NCBI GenBank assembly: GCA_963678705.1
Contig: OY783217.1
Span: 7,068,001-7,132,000, forward strand
Reading direction: 5' to 3'
DNA: 64,000 nt
DNA from: Panorpa germanica
Taxonomy: Eukaryota > Arthropoda > Insecta > Mecoptera > Panorpidae
Shown here: piece by piece, positions 38,001 through 48,843 of the stretch
Position numbering within the stretch: position 1 is the first letter of the stretch
How the letters are laid out: each line of letters begins with the position of its first letter
The notes under the pieces: generated by a model
The model's database searches: none
Seen by the model: the letters and a program-made list of their open reading frames with translations, nothing else
What the model was told of the DNA's origin: nothing
Position numbers and translations under genes: made by a program

Positions 38001-41000
38001 TAGCAAATTAATTAATATAAATAAATCATATGCTAACCTGATAAAGAGATCTGACTGGAGGTTTTGTTTGTAATTGTGAACTTAACATTAATGATCTTAT
38101 TAGATCATGTGGAAATATACTCAGTCGTGAAAGAAGTCCTGTTAGATGTAAATTTACAAATATATTATTTGTCGGCATTGTCTGCAGCTTAGAGAAAAGG
38201 ATATTAAGAAGTGCGCCTGCCAAAAATAAAATTATTATATAAGGAATAATAGGTATAAAGAAAATTATACATATCCACCTTTGCTTTTTGTGTGCAGATC
38301 TTACCTATACTATTTGCACTAGATTCAACGCCATCCCCACTACTAAACATTCTATCAGCATTTATCTGTTTCTCTTCTTCAGTCAATTCGTTATTTAAGT
38401 ATTTATTTAGACTTTCATAATTACTAGAAGCATCTTCGGGTTTGTATTTAAAACTTTCATATCCACTACTTTCCCCTAATGATTGCAAACTATCAAATTG
38501 TTTTTTCGAGTCATTACTGTCCAAATCATCAGAATGTGTAATTATTAAATTTTCAAATATTATTCGTTCTTCGCTATTAACCAAAGCTAATTGTGTGGCT
38601 TCCGTGAAAAAATCATTTAAAATGTCATTTATTGCAGTAATATTTTGTTGTGAATAATTATTGTTATAAATTGGACTGTTTGTTGATAGCAGTTGATTGC
38701 CGTTGATGTTTCTGGTAGAACCATTTACTTTGTTTGTGACTGACTGGTGATTTGTTTGTTTATGAGTACTATCATATTTGTTTGTCCAATTTTCACAGGC
38801 AGTTTGGCATGATGATATTTTTTGACGGGCATCACATAGATAAGCATGATAATTAGAATATAATGATTCACCAGTATGTAACTGTAAAATGAAAAATTGT
38901 ATTAAAACGTACAAGGTATAAACTGTTTGTAGGAATGGTACTATAAGTTATAAGATAATGCTACTCATTATGTTTTCGCTTATTATCAGTTCATTAGCAA
39001 ATATTATATGATTATAAATCTATTATATAATAACATACTCCGTAATGATTCCAATTAGTGTTAATTGTTTTCTGAATTGATGTATCATTTGACATAGATC
39101 GATTAAATTGGTTTCCTTTCGACGAAACTAATATCCCGGAATCTCTAATTATTGCAGGTGAAAGTGCTAAAAGTTTATCAACCCCTACGCCATATGGATC
39201 CAGAGTTGACATTCGACTGAGATTCCTAAAACAATTAATAATAAAAGTCTAAAGATCGGCGTATTTCTGATATTATACGTTTCCTATATGTAGGGTTCAC
39301 CTTTACCTAACACATTTATTTATTTATAATATAGATAATCAATTAGATTAAAAGCAATGAAACTCAGGAAATACATAGCGGGTTTGAAAATCGAATCCTA
39401 AGACACAACAGTTTGGTGTCAATTTTCATAAACCGACCATGAGTGATATTATATAAAAAGAATTATTTTTGTTTATCAAAAACATATTACCTCATTTCAG
39501 ATGTTAAATGATCTCCAGGTAAAAGATGACGAAACACTAGTTCCAACATAATATCTTCACAATTTAAATCAACTAAAGTCTCAAAGAGTGCCAGTGACAC
39601 AAGACACAACTAAAATACAATAATAATTAAAAATAAATCAACAAAATCAGATCAAAACTTAGTTTAATTATATTTACCCTATCATCTTCCACTGCAATTC
39701 TTTGTACAAGAACATCTAATATTCTACCGCCATCATAATTTTCCTCCAATAAAAATCTGACCAGAGACATCAAAAGGCCTGGTTCCGTAACAGAACGAAG
39801 CACCAGATCGAAATAGACCGTCGCCGCTACTTGTTCATCGATGCCGGTCTGCAAAGATGAGCTACTGCTAACACCGGGCTGCTGGAAGTGGCACCAAGGT
39901 TAAGGATATATGATCGCTTTTTTGGTCAATGTACCACCACCGAGAAGGAGGACTTTTATGTGCATTTCATGGAAATATTGATTTGGTGCCGCTTGTTCAC
40001 AGTAAGCCACAAATGTAATTATTGTTGTAATATTATTACTCAGAAAGTTATAATTTACTTCACAATTTAAGAAGTTAAAATCCTAACAAACCGAGTCTTG
40101 TATTAATATTAATGAAAGTTTATTTTCCGTTTCTGATTTATAAATTAACTTTCAACTTGAATAAATAAATTTTAACTTTATTAGTAACAATATTCATATT
40201 AACGTTGTGATTTTGTCACAGGATAAAGGTGTTCCAACTGTACTCACCAACTAAATTGAAATAAAGGTATTGCACTCACATTTATATCACAATAATAACA
40301 TAAACATTAAAGCAGTTAAGAATAAGCAACAGACCCAACACAAATCCGCTTCAGACACATTTAGTTGTAGTAGATGCAACCTTATCTTACCTGTAATAAT
40401 GCTGGCCCCATCACTGGGACCAAGAACCCTTGATATAAGAAATCAAGGAGTTGCTGTTTAATCATTGGATGAGCAACCTACAAAAAATAAAAAGCTATGT
40501 AGGAAAAACTATAAATATAAAGCTATTAATGAATATTATTTACAAACATTTATTAATATTAACGACAAGTAACAAACCTGTGCAACAGCATTACAAAATT
40601 CAAGGGAATTCATAAAAATAGATAACTCAGGTATATCATTAACATCATCTGTTGTTAATCTGTGCCAATCTGGCGTTCTTATATCCAAAAATCTTGGCAA
40701 TAAAGAGTACAACCCACTAAGACCTAAAATAGGATTTCTTTTATTTTTTCATACTTCATAATTTTTTAAACTTTTTATTTTTAAAAAGTGAAAATAATAC
40801 CTGTAGCCAATACTGGGCAAACATTAGAGTGTTGTGCTATATATACTCCAATATTTGTATTCTTTTTTGAAAGGGCCATGCACAACAAAAGTGCATCTCT
40901 AGCTTGGTGACCTACAGCGCCTTCGCGATGAACGAAGGGTATCAGTAATGAAAATATCACAAAACTGAAACATAATAATATCCACATGAGGATAACGTTA

Positions 41001-44000
41001 ACGTTTGTTGTTAATTTATTAAGTTAATTAAATTAGGTAAATAATTATCAAAAATATAAGAGTATTAAAAACTAAACTGAAGTTAATTTTAAGAAAATGT
41101 AATAATATGTAAAATTTGAGTATGTCTTTATCGTAAAAGTTTACAATTATTTTATGTAATATTTACGTTTAGCGGATTCATGTATCAATAAAATCTAAAT
41201 AACAGAGATTCCAAACTTTTCTGATACCGTCCTTTTACATTCATATTAGAATTTCAGTAAATATTATTATTTGGAATGTTTTAACTTTATCTATATAATG
41301 GCCCAGTCATTTAAGCTTAAATTAGGTAAGAATCTCGGAATTCGAGATACCCAGCTGTAAGTCTGTAAATACTTGTATATTGACACCCTAAAAGTTGTCT
41401 CAAAACCTACATATGGTAGGGTGTGCGCAACTATTAAATTTCAAGGTCAAAGGTCACAAAAATCGGTTTTTTGCGCTTTTTTTGTAAATATCTCATTTCC
41501 TATGGGTTTTTTGCTATTTGTATTTATTATCAATATTGTAGAATACAAAATTCTCTACAAATTTTGTTTAAAAAATTTTTTTATACGGTGAAACGTTTTC
41601 AAGATAGAGTGCGGAGAGCGCGCGGTCACAAGATCACTTCAGGTCAACGGTGCCTCCGGTCCAAAACGCGCCATATATAGTTGATGAACTATCGATAAAT
41701 CAATGATTATAAATATTTGTCAATTTTTATTAACTATTATATTATATTTTATCATTTTCTTCATGCATTAAATCTATATCTATTCAATAATACTGATAAC
41801 CGTTTCCTAAAATTAAAAAATAATTAAGGGAAAAACTTAAATCATAATATAATTATATTCCCATTTACACTAATGACATTATAAATAGAAAATAATTAAG
41901 TGCATTGTTTGAACGCGATTATTTTTGCGATGTTGTACGATGATGTTGCCGAAAAATGTGAAGAAAACCACGTTAATGTTTTTTCGTTTAAAATTAATTT
42001 ATTCAAACTACAAGCAACTGTGCAAAAAAAGGAATGTCTTTGTTCGTCGAATATAATAGTTAAAGTTAATAGTAAAAAATTAAAATAAACATAAGTACAA
42101 TACAATCTAAATTACAATGTTACTAGCACAATCCTTAGACTAATAATGAATACAAAATTTACAATCAATTTACATTTATAACAAAAAAAAACTAAAATGA
42201 AAGAGCCGATGTGGTCCATCAGCTGGTTCTGTCTATTAAGACTTATAGTACGCAACATGCATCTTCTTTAAAATCTGTAAATTTTAAAATCCTTCCACTA
42301 CGTCAAAAATTATACCTGGGAATTATTATATTATAGAACTATGGCTGATTTGTGTTTTCTATGTAATAAGTCAGATTCGGGAGGTGAATCGCTTATTGAA
42401 GTAGTGCGCGGTATGAAATCTCTACGAACTGCAATGTGCGGATGTTCTTATTGTTGAAACTGCAATTGAAGAATCAAAGTCTGAAAAAACTGCAGTTATA
42501 ATAGGATAAGATATTGATTTACTTGTCATTTTAATTGGGCGTACACTGTCTTACGAACAAGAAATTTTCTTTAAAAAAGTTGGGAAAGGAAATGTAAAAA
42601 CGGAGATATACTCGACTAAAAGTTTTGATAATTATCCTCATTCCAAAACACATATTTTATTTCTGCAAGCATTAAGTGGCTGTGACACAACTTCTGCGCT
42701 TTTTAAAAAGGGAAAAAAAAACATTTTTAAAAGTTTTTGAGAAACTGACAAATTTGGATGATCTAGCTGCAGCATTTGAGGAAGAAAATTGTTCGGCCCA
42801 GAGATTATTAGAGAGTGGAACTCAAACCTTATTGGCAGTCTATAATGCTCCGAAATCTGTGAAAAGTCTCGATCATCTTCGTTATGTACATTACGTCAAG
42901 TCTACAAAACTTAATAAACCTGTGCAGCTTTCAAATATTCCACCAACAAGTGCAGCTGCTCATCAACATTTCAAACGTGTATATTATCAAGTTCAAACTT
43001 GGTTAGGGCATGATTTGGAACCCCAGGTATGGGGTTGGGCAATGCGAAACGATTTTCTGGAGCCTATCATGACAATTTTACCACCTGCTCCAGAAGATTT
43101 GCTAAATACAATTTTCTGCAACTGCAAGAGTGGTTGTGGTTCGCGATGCGGATGCAGGAAAGCGGGCTTGCAATGCTCTTTAGCTTGTGGCCAATGTAAT
43201 GGGCAAGCTTGTCTCAATGCTCTACCATATCAGAGCGACAATAACGAAGATGGAACCTTTGACCCAGAACTCATGGAAGAACTTGAGACAAATGTCGTTG
43301 AAGACGATAATGAAGACCAGTTTGAAATTTACCAGCAGCCAGAAGACGACGATGAAGAGGAAGAAGATGATTAAAATTATAAATTGTAGTTTTTGTACCC
43401 TTTATTCCATTTTTTTACTTTTAATAAAAATGTGTATTGAATGATATTTTTTAATAAAAAGATTAATTCATAATTTATTTGTTTTTTTTTTGATCATATA
43501 AGAAGTTATTAATATTAATTAGGTTAAAATTCAAATATAATTCCTATATTTTCATTAACAATTTCTGCAATTACATGGACGAAAGTGAATAAAAAGTAGA
43601 TAGGTTGGGAAAAAAATGATAAAATATAATATAATAGTTAATAAAAATTGACAAATATTTATAATCATTGATTTATCGATAGTTCATCAACTATATATGG
43701 CGCGTTTTGGACCGGAGGCACCGTTGACCTGAAGTGATCCTGTGACCGCGCGCTCTCCGCCCTCTATCTTGAAAACGGTTCACCGTATAAAAAAATTTTT
43801 TAAACAAAATTTGTAGAGAATTTTGTATTCTACAATATTGATAATAAATATAAATAGCAAAAAACCCATAGGAAATGAGATATTTACAAAAAAAGCGCAA
43901 AAAACCGATTTTTGTGACCTTTGACCTTGAAATTTAATAGTTGCGCACACCCTACCATATGTAGGTTTTGAGACAACTTTTAGGGTGTCAATATACAAGT

Positions 44001-45861
44001 ATTTACAGACTTACAGCTGGGTATCTCGAATTCCGAGGTGAACTTACTATAATGACTGGGCTATAATGTAACAAAATCGGAACTAATTTTGAAATGATGA
44101 ATACACACTTACTTTGTACTTCCATGGTCTTGTGGTGTAAAAAAAAATAGATCCAATAGATGAACATTTTGCATCAGTGAAACACATAACTGATTGAGTA
44201 ATACAACCAATCGTGCTTCAACATCTCTCGGAAAAATCTCTCCCTGGCAGGAACCCAACAGTTTTAGAAGTGGACGGACAAAGGGTTCGTGTACTAGAAG
44301 ATGTTGACGTGAGTGGCTAACTAAGAGTTCATAAAGTTTCAGTTGCTCTAATTTGACAGCGTTATTATATCTACAAAATAAATGAGAGAATGAGATAGTA
44401 AGACAATCGATCTATTTGTATTATAAGCTGAGGAACGATGTGTGACCTAATGCTTCTTTATAATATTTATGAATGTAAATTAGCAATACAATTTCATGAT
44501 TTTCTTTACGGTAAACTCGGTAAACACAGCTCTGTATGATTTAGATCTAAATATATCTGTTACATGAATGTTATGTTACATTTACATTTCAATTCTAAAG
44601 TTCTATGATTAAAATTCACGAATTTTATATAATTATATATAGTCACGAAATAACTGGATCGTAGAATGATTTAATAATGGAATAGTACTTGAAATTTACT
44701 TTAATAACAGAAAATGGAATTGGAACAGGGTTGGAACTTTGGAAAATGTTATATTAATATTGGGATGTTAATTATATTACATTTGCATAGGATTAATATT
44801 ATTTAGTATCCATATCTATTAATATTACTGTCTAAATAAAATACAAGATAACGCTAATCTATCGATAATTTTAATTAACTTAATCTTCTTTGCATCGACA
44901 AGTGGTTATTTTCAAACAGCAAAGAAAATTTTATATTTTGTTATAATAATTATAAAACCGAGGAAACTAGTAGTTATAATCTATTTGTATGAAACAAAAT
45001 GTAATATTTCGTCGCTTAATTAAACATAAGAAATTAATGTTCGTAGTAAATTGTGTTATGAAATTAAAACTATGTCCTAAAGTCATGTTAATGCTGGGTT
45101 TTCATAATCTAGTTTAACAAAGCTCATAATTACGAAAAGCAAATAAAATTATTTCCGCTAAACACTGCGATATCCTGCATAGGAGAGAACTTAATCGTTA
45201 GATTAAGTTAGTTGATTAGAGTTAGTTATATAAGGAATTATACCTTCCAGTAAATGTTCCCCATTCGTACAATTTATCCAAGAGATTTTCACTAAGGACA
45301 TGTTCTAAGCAAGGAGCACCAGGTGGTGTTGGTTGTAACGATAAGGGCTCAGCTGTAGAACTCGGCAAAGAAGATAACAGCAATGGTTGAGGTGGGAGCG
45401 ATAATCTACTTCCATGATGTACTTCAAGCAGAAGAAGTGTTACCATATGATCTAGATGGCTAACAACGCCTAGTACATCATCATGAGTTGGAGGACGATC
45501 CGGCTGAAATGAATTACATTATTGTATAACTTGAGATTAATTATATCACTAGGCTACTCTCAAAGCCGAATCAAGTTAATATTTTAATTCGATATAAATC
45601 CGCATTAAAATCGATTTCATATCGAATAATTTGATATGTTTCACTATTAGGTTTATTATTTGCTATACTTCATTACTTTTTTAACTAAATTTTATACATT
45701 ACTTGAGCTTTTTGAATAATATCATATGCTTGCTGCCAATGTTTACAGAAACTATCATAGCAAGCTTTCGGATCACAATCTGTAGCTGTATCAAGAGTTC
45801 TCGTTGGTCTTTTGGACTTAGAAAAGCTGTTCCTCAGCGGACTAGTCCGAAGCCAACTCAT
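35073..45861 (-). CDS. FHIP: FHIP (FTS and Hook-interacting protein, FAM160A-type)
   Basis: Fifteen exons in transcript order: 45703-45861, 45244-45503, 44113-44370, 40801-40964, 40578-40723, 40391-40477, 39678-39881, 39491-39609, 39039-39225, 38305-38881, 38038-38216, 37261-37441, 37002-37172, 36022-36060 and 35073-35362. They sum to 3,021 nt, 1,006 residues, with phase kept throughout. FHIP joins FTS and Hook to link early endosomes to dynein. It starts MSWLRTSPLRNSFSKSK. Family motifs follow: ACYDSFCKHWQQAYDII, THDDVLGVVSHLDHMVTLLL, GAVGHQARDALLLCMALS, TPDWHRLTTDDVNDIPELS, EFCNAVAQVAHPMIKQQLL and LEEWLKELAA-like DEWLKELAAILQEHT near the C-terminus. Exon 10 contains a long Asn/Ser-rich, probably disordered segment. 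Exon 14 is a 39-nt in-frame microexon. Exon 7 could start at 39848 or 39881. Intron 3 carries a transposon in antisense orientation. Confidence 0.92.
36022..36060 (-). other. 39-nt symmetric microexon of FHIP (candidate cassette)
   Basis: TTTAG precedes it and GTAAAT follows. It encodes Ala-Thr-Ala-Ser-Leu-Ser-Ser-Leu-Tyr-Glu-Phe-Ile-Thr with phase 1 at both sides, so inclusion or skipping leaves the frame intact. Its reality rests on splice signals and phase; it was not seen in RNA. Confidence 0.65.
37493..37821. mobile_element. Mariner-type MITE in FHIP intron 12 (about 329 bp)
   Basis: The left end CGAAGTGTGTTAAAAA and the right end, in complement CGACGTGTGTTCGAAAA, form an imperfect inverted repeat of about 23 bp. 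TA lies immediately outside on both sides (37491-37492, 37822-37823), as expected of Tc1/mariner. No transposase remains. Confidence 0.7.
41301..44061 (+). mobile_element. 2.76-kb DNA transposon with about 450-bp TIRs and 7-bp target duplication TATAATG
   Basis: The ends are GCCCAGTCATT (41301-41311) and AATGACTGGGC (44051-44061). The arms stay nearly identical in inverted orientation to about 41759 and 43613. TATAATG flanks both ends exactly (41294-41300, 44062-44068). The interior carries one decayed ORF on the plus strand. The element sits in FHIP intron 3, antisense to the host gene. Very long, well-matched arms suggest a fairly recent insertion or arm homogenisation. A 7-bp duplication is uncommon among DNA transposon superfamilies (hAT 8, Mutator 8-11), so I leave it unclassified. 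Confidence 0.9.
42341..43374 (+). pseudogene. Transposon ORF with GCDTTSA motif and CXC-like cysteine domain, interrupted
   Basis: This is the only sizeable coding relic inside the long-TIR element. The first piece (42341-42457) encodes MADLCFLCNKSD and VVRGMKSLRTA, then stops. A second piece (about 42449-42706) has DVLIVETAI, then an in-frame TAA at about 42509 just before DIDLLVILIG, then FLQALSGCDTTSALF. A frame change in the A-run near 42713-42720 leads into the third piece, open to TAA 43372-43374. That piece has APKSVKSLDHLRYV, PPTSAAAHQHFKRVYYQV and a cysteine cluster FCNCKSGCGSRCGCRKAGLQ with CSLACGQC, ending in an acidic tail. I recall the same layout from many unannotated arthropod ORFs. 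The acidic D-x-D and GCDTTS segments suggest a PIN/FEN-like nuclease fold, but that is inference. The copy cannot make a full protein. Confidence 0.8.
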
Positions 45862-47126
45862 TCTCTATGCTTTGTAGATGTATCTTACATGAAATACTGA
45901 AAATAAAATTAAATTAAGTTTAAAAATTGAATGTAATATACATATTATATATTTTAAATTAAACAATAGTGTCTTCACTTCTAAATAAAAAGTATTTTCT
46001 GCAACCAAATAAAAAATAGATAGTTTCTCTTAAGACCTTGTATAATTTAAAACATTCGCACATATATTATGTGCTATCAATTGCATAGGAATAAGACTGC
46101 GATTAAAGAAATCCTTGAAAATAATTACAAAAAACATGTTTTGATTTACTATAAAGATTATAGAAAAAGTAAAACTATTATTTAAATGAAAATACAAATA
46201 TGCAGTATGTGACAAACACAAACGTAGCATTTACATAATATTTATGTAGCAGTATCTTTAATGTAAATTGTAGATAAATGCTAAACAACTGTAATTAATG
46301 TATAAGTTATACAGAAAATTCTTCAATTTTTATATTTATGTCACGCAATTATAGCAACAATGTAGTTAAAAGACTTTCAAACTTTTACATTAATGAATTC
46401 TCAATTCTTTTGTTTATAATTATTGTTTAATTTGTAATTATATATATTGAAGAATGAGAAATAATGTTAACAATAGTAATAACATAAAAAATATAATAAA
46501 TAATACGCACCATTTTAATAATAATTTATTAATAATACACAAGTATTTCGAAACGCTAAAAATAGTACCTTTATATAAATTATCATTTAAAAAACGTTTT
46601 GTACACTTGCCCTATTTATTTATGTCATAAATTTGTCATACAACTTCTAAAAACCATTCTAGAAAATGTATTCATAATTACGTATGAACTAATTCACATA
46701 ATAAATATCACGTATTATTCTAAATTCTCATTGACATAAAATTGATAAACAATAAGGTAAACACCTGTCGTCATAATATTATTTCCAATGTGACATATTT
46801 TAATTCTTGGACAGTCACTGTCAAAAATTGTTCACAATGCCCACACATTTGCCACATACGCATGTGTCATGAATGGTGGTAACAGCAAAGTGGAAACAAG
46901 TTCTGTCAATCAAATGTCTGCCAGTTTTGTACCTAATTTATTATGAGTAATACAAAATAAGTATTTTGACAGCAAATAAATAACAGATAGGGTTAGTCAT
47001 GGTTAGGCTGTGTTATTTTGTGAATCTGTGTTGAATCGTAGTGTCAATTATATTTTGGTGTTTGCAACAAAAATTACTGACATTTAAATTTAAAATAATA
47101 AACTATATTTTGTGATCATTTTGAAA
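45862..47126. promoter_or_regulatory. Divergent spacer between FHIP and the nischarin-like gene
   Basis: The two starts lie 1,265 bp apart and are transcribed away from each other. 5' UTR exons of either gene may lie here, but I could not place them. The short ORF at 46030-46230 has no recognisable motif. Confidence 0.5.
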
Positions 47127-48843
47127 ATGTCATGTTTCTTAACAAACCATCAAGATACAACAGTAAATATAAAAAGTACAAATGAAATTGATAATGTAAC
47201 ATACTATATTATTAACATTAAAATTGGAACCATAACCTGGACTGTTGCACATAGATATAATGATTTTGTGGAACTCCATGAAAAACTTGTATCCGATCAT
47301 GGAGTTGCTAGAGATATTTTACCACCAAAGAAAGTTATACGAAACAAATGTCCTATATTTATTGAAAAAAGAAGAGAAGCTCTCGAGGAATATTTAAAAC
47401 ATATTCTCATTTATTTACAAAGAACTATGCCGAAAGAATTCGCAACATTTCTAAATTTTGACGTTTATGATATCTTATTTTTATTGCAAAAGCTAGCTGT
47501 GAAATTATTTCAAGAAGGAGATGCTCTTCTGCAGGTCTCGAAAAGTTATACCTTCACCCCACTACAAGTAATATAGAAATATGAATCTTTGTTCCAAAGT
47601 AAAGTTTTTAAATATGTCTATATATTTATATAACTTGTTCTAGGTTCATGCAATTAGTGAAAGACTGAAATTGCCTTGTCCACCATTAGAATTATCAGAG
47701 AGACAGTATGACCTCAGTCACGTTTTGGATTTCTGTTGTCAGCTTGAGGAAGTAACACTTGAGGGTCATGACAATCAAGTAGCTGCAACGTTAGGCACAA
47801 GTAATATTGTTCCAAATTTATTACCTTTTGAGATGAGCAGTTTCAAAGCTATAACACATCTAAACGTCTTTGGATTATCTATGGATAATATTTTCCATAC
47901 AGGTATTGAATAAAAAAAAAGGTTTCTATATGTAATCTAAAATCAGAATCAGTTTTCTTTATTTTAAAATTTATACTTGCTTTAAACTTGTGCAGGAACT
48001 ATGCGCGACAGCTTGACTCATATGAAAGTTAACTATACTCCAGCTGTGGGCGTCCGGGAAATTCTTCTTTGTGACGTTATTCATAAAGAAGAAAGTTCAA
48101 GCGAACATGTAAGGAATTATAACAATTTTCTGAGACTCAATTAAATTTATTCTAAATTGATTAATATTTTCTTGCCCACTATTATCTAATGTTTCTAATG
48201 CTAGATAAAATTAGAAGTATTTTGTATTAATAATTTACTGATTTTGTTGCAGATTTGGACAACACTAACAAACGTTGATTTAAGTTGTAATCAAATAAGT
48301 TCCATTGACGACTCCATAAAACTACTACCAAATGTAGAAACATTGATTCTGAGTAGAAATAAAATAAGTGAAATAACAACATTTACACAGCTTCCAAAAC
48401 TTTGCAATCTGAATCTTTCAGAAAATCAATTCAAAATTTGCGAAAATTGGCATACAAAGTTAGGAAATATTGTTAGTATAAATTTATCACAAAATTTTAT
48501 ACAATCGCTAGCAGGTTTTAGTAAATTATATTCTTTAGAATCTTTAGATGTAAGCTGTAATAATATAACGGATGTAAATGAGATTTGTCATATTGGTAGC
48601 TTGCCATGTTTAGAGAACGTACGTCTTACTGGAAATCCAGTGGCGTGCATTATTGATTACAGAGTTAAAGTATTAGAACAATTTAATGCTAGAGCTGTAG
48701 ATATTTGTTTAGATAACGAAAAGCCTACAATACAGGAACTGGATACTGTCCGAGTTTTACAAGCTCTGAGAATTGTAAAAGAAGGTAAAACACCAACATT
48801 TACAAACTCAGATTCCCCTTTGTTTCCAGGGCTATCAAATTAG
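47127..48843 (+). CDS. Nischarin-like protein (PX domain plus leucine-rich repeats)
   Basis: Four exons (47127-47567, 47644-47902, 47996-48108, 48253-48843) give 467 residues. The start at 47127 (MSCFLTNHQ) is the first in-frame ATG. Residues of about 5-115 form a PX phosphoinositide-binding domain: [31 protein letters not shown] and [13 protein letters not shown]. The last exon holds leucine-rich repeats ([68 protein letters not shown]). Nischarin binds integrin alpha5 and PI3P on endosomes and restrains Rac/PAK signalling in mammals. The mammalian protein is about three times longer; this short PX-LRR form is what I recall for insect orthologs (fly CG11807). It is head-to-head with FHIP, another endosome-linked gene. 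Confidence 0.88.

Noticed and set aside
41373..41680. ORFs within the left TIR (and their mirror images in the right TIR at 43691-43998)
   Set aside because: The same peptides appear twice only because the arms are inverted copies. They have no domain.
41900..42105. Overlapping ORFs on both strands inside the long-TIR transposon
   Set aside because: They are short, with no motif and unrelated to the CXC-type protein; probably chance in AT-rich sequence.
42993..43217. Minus-strand ORF over the CXC region
   Set aside because: Shadow of the plus-strand transposon ORF.
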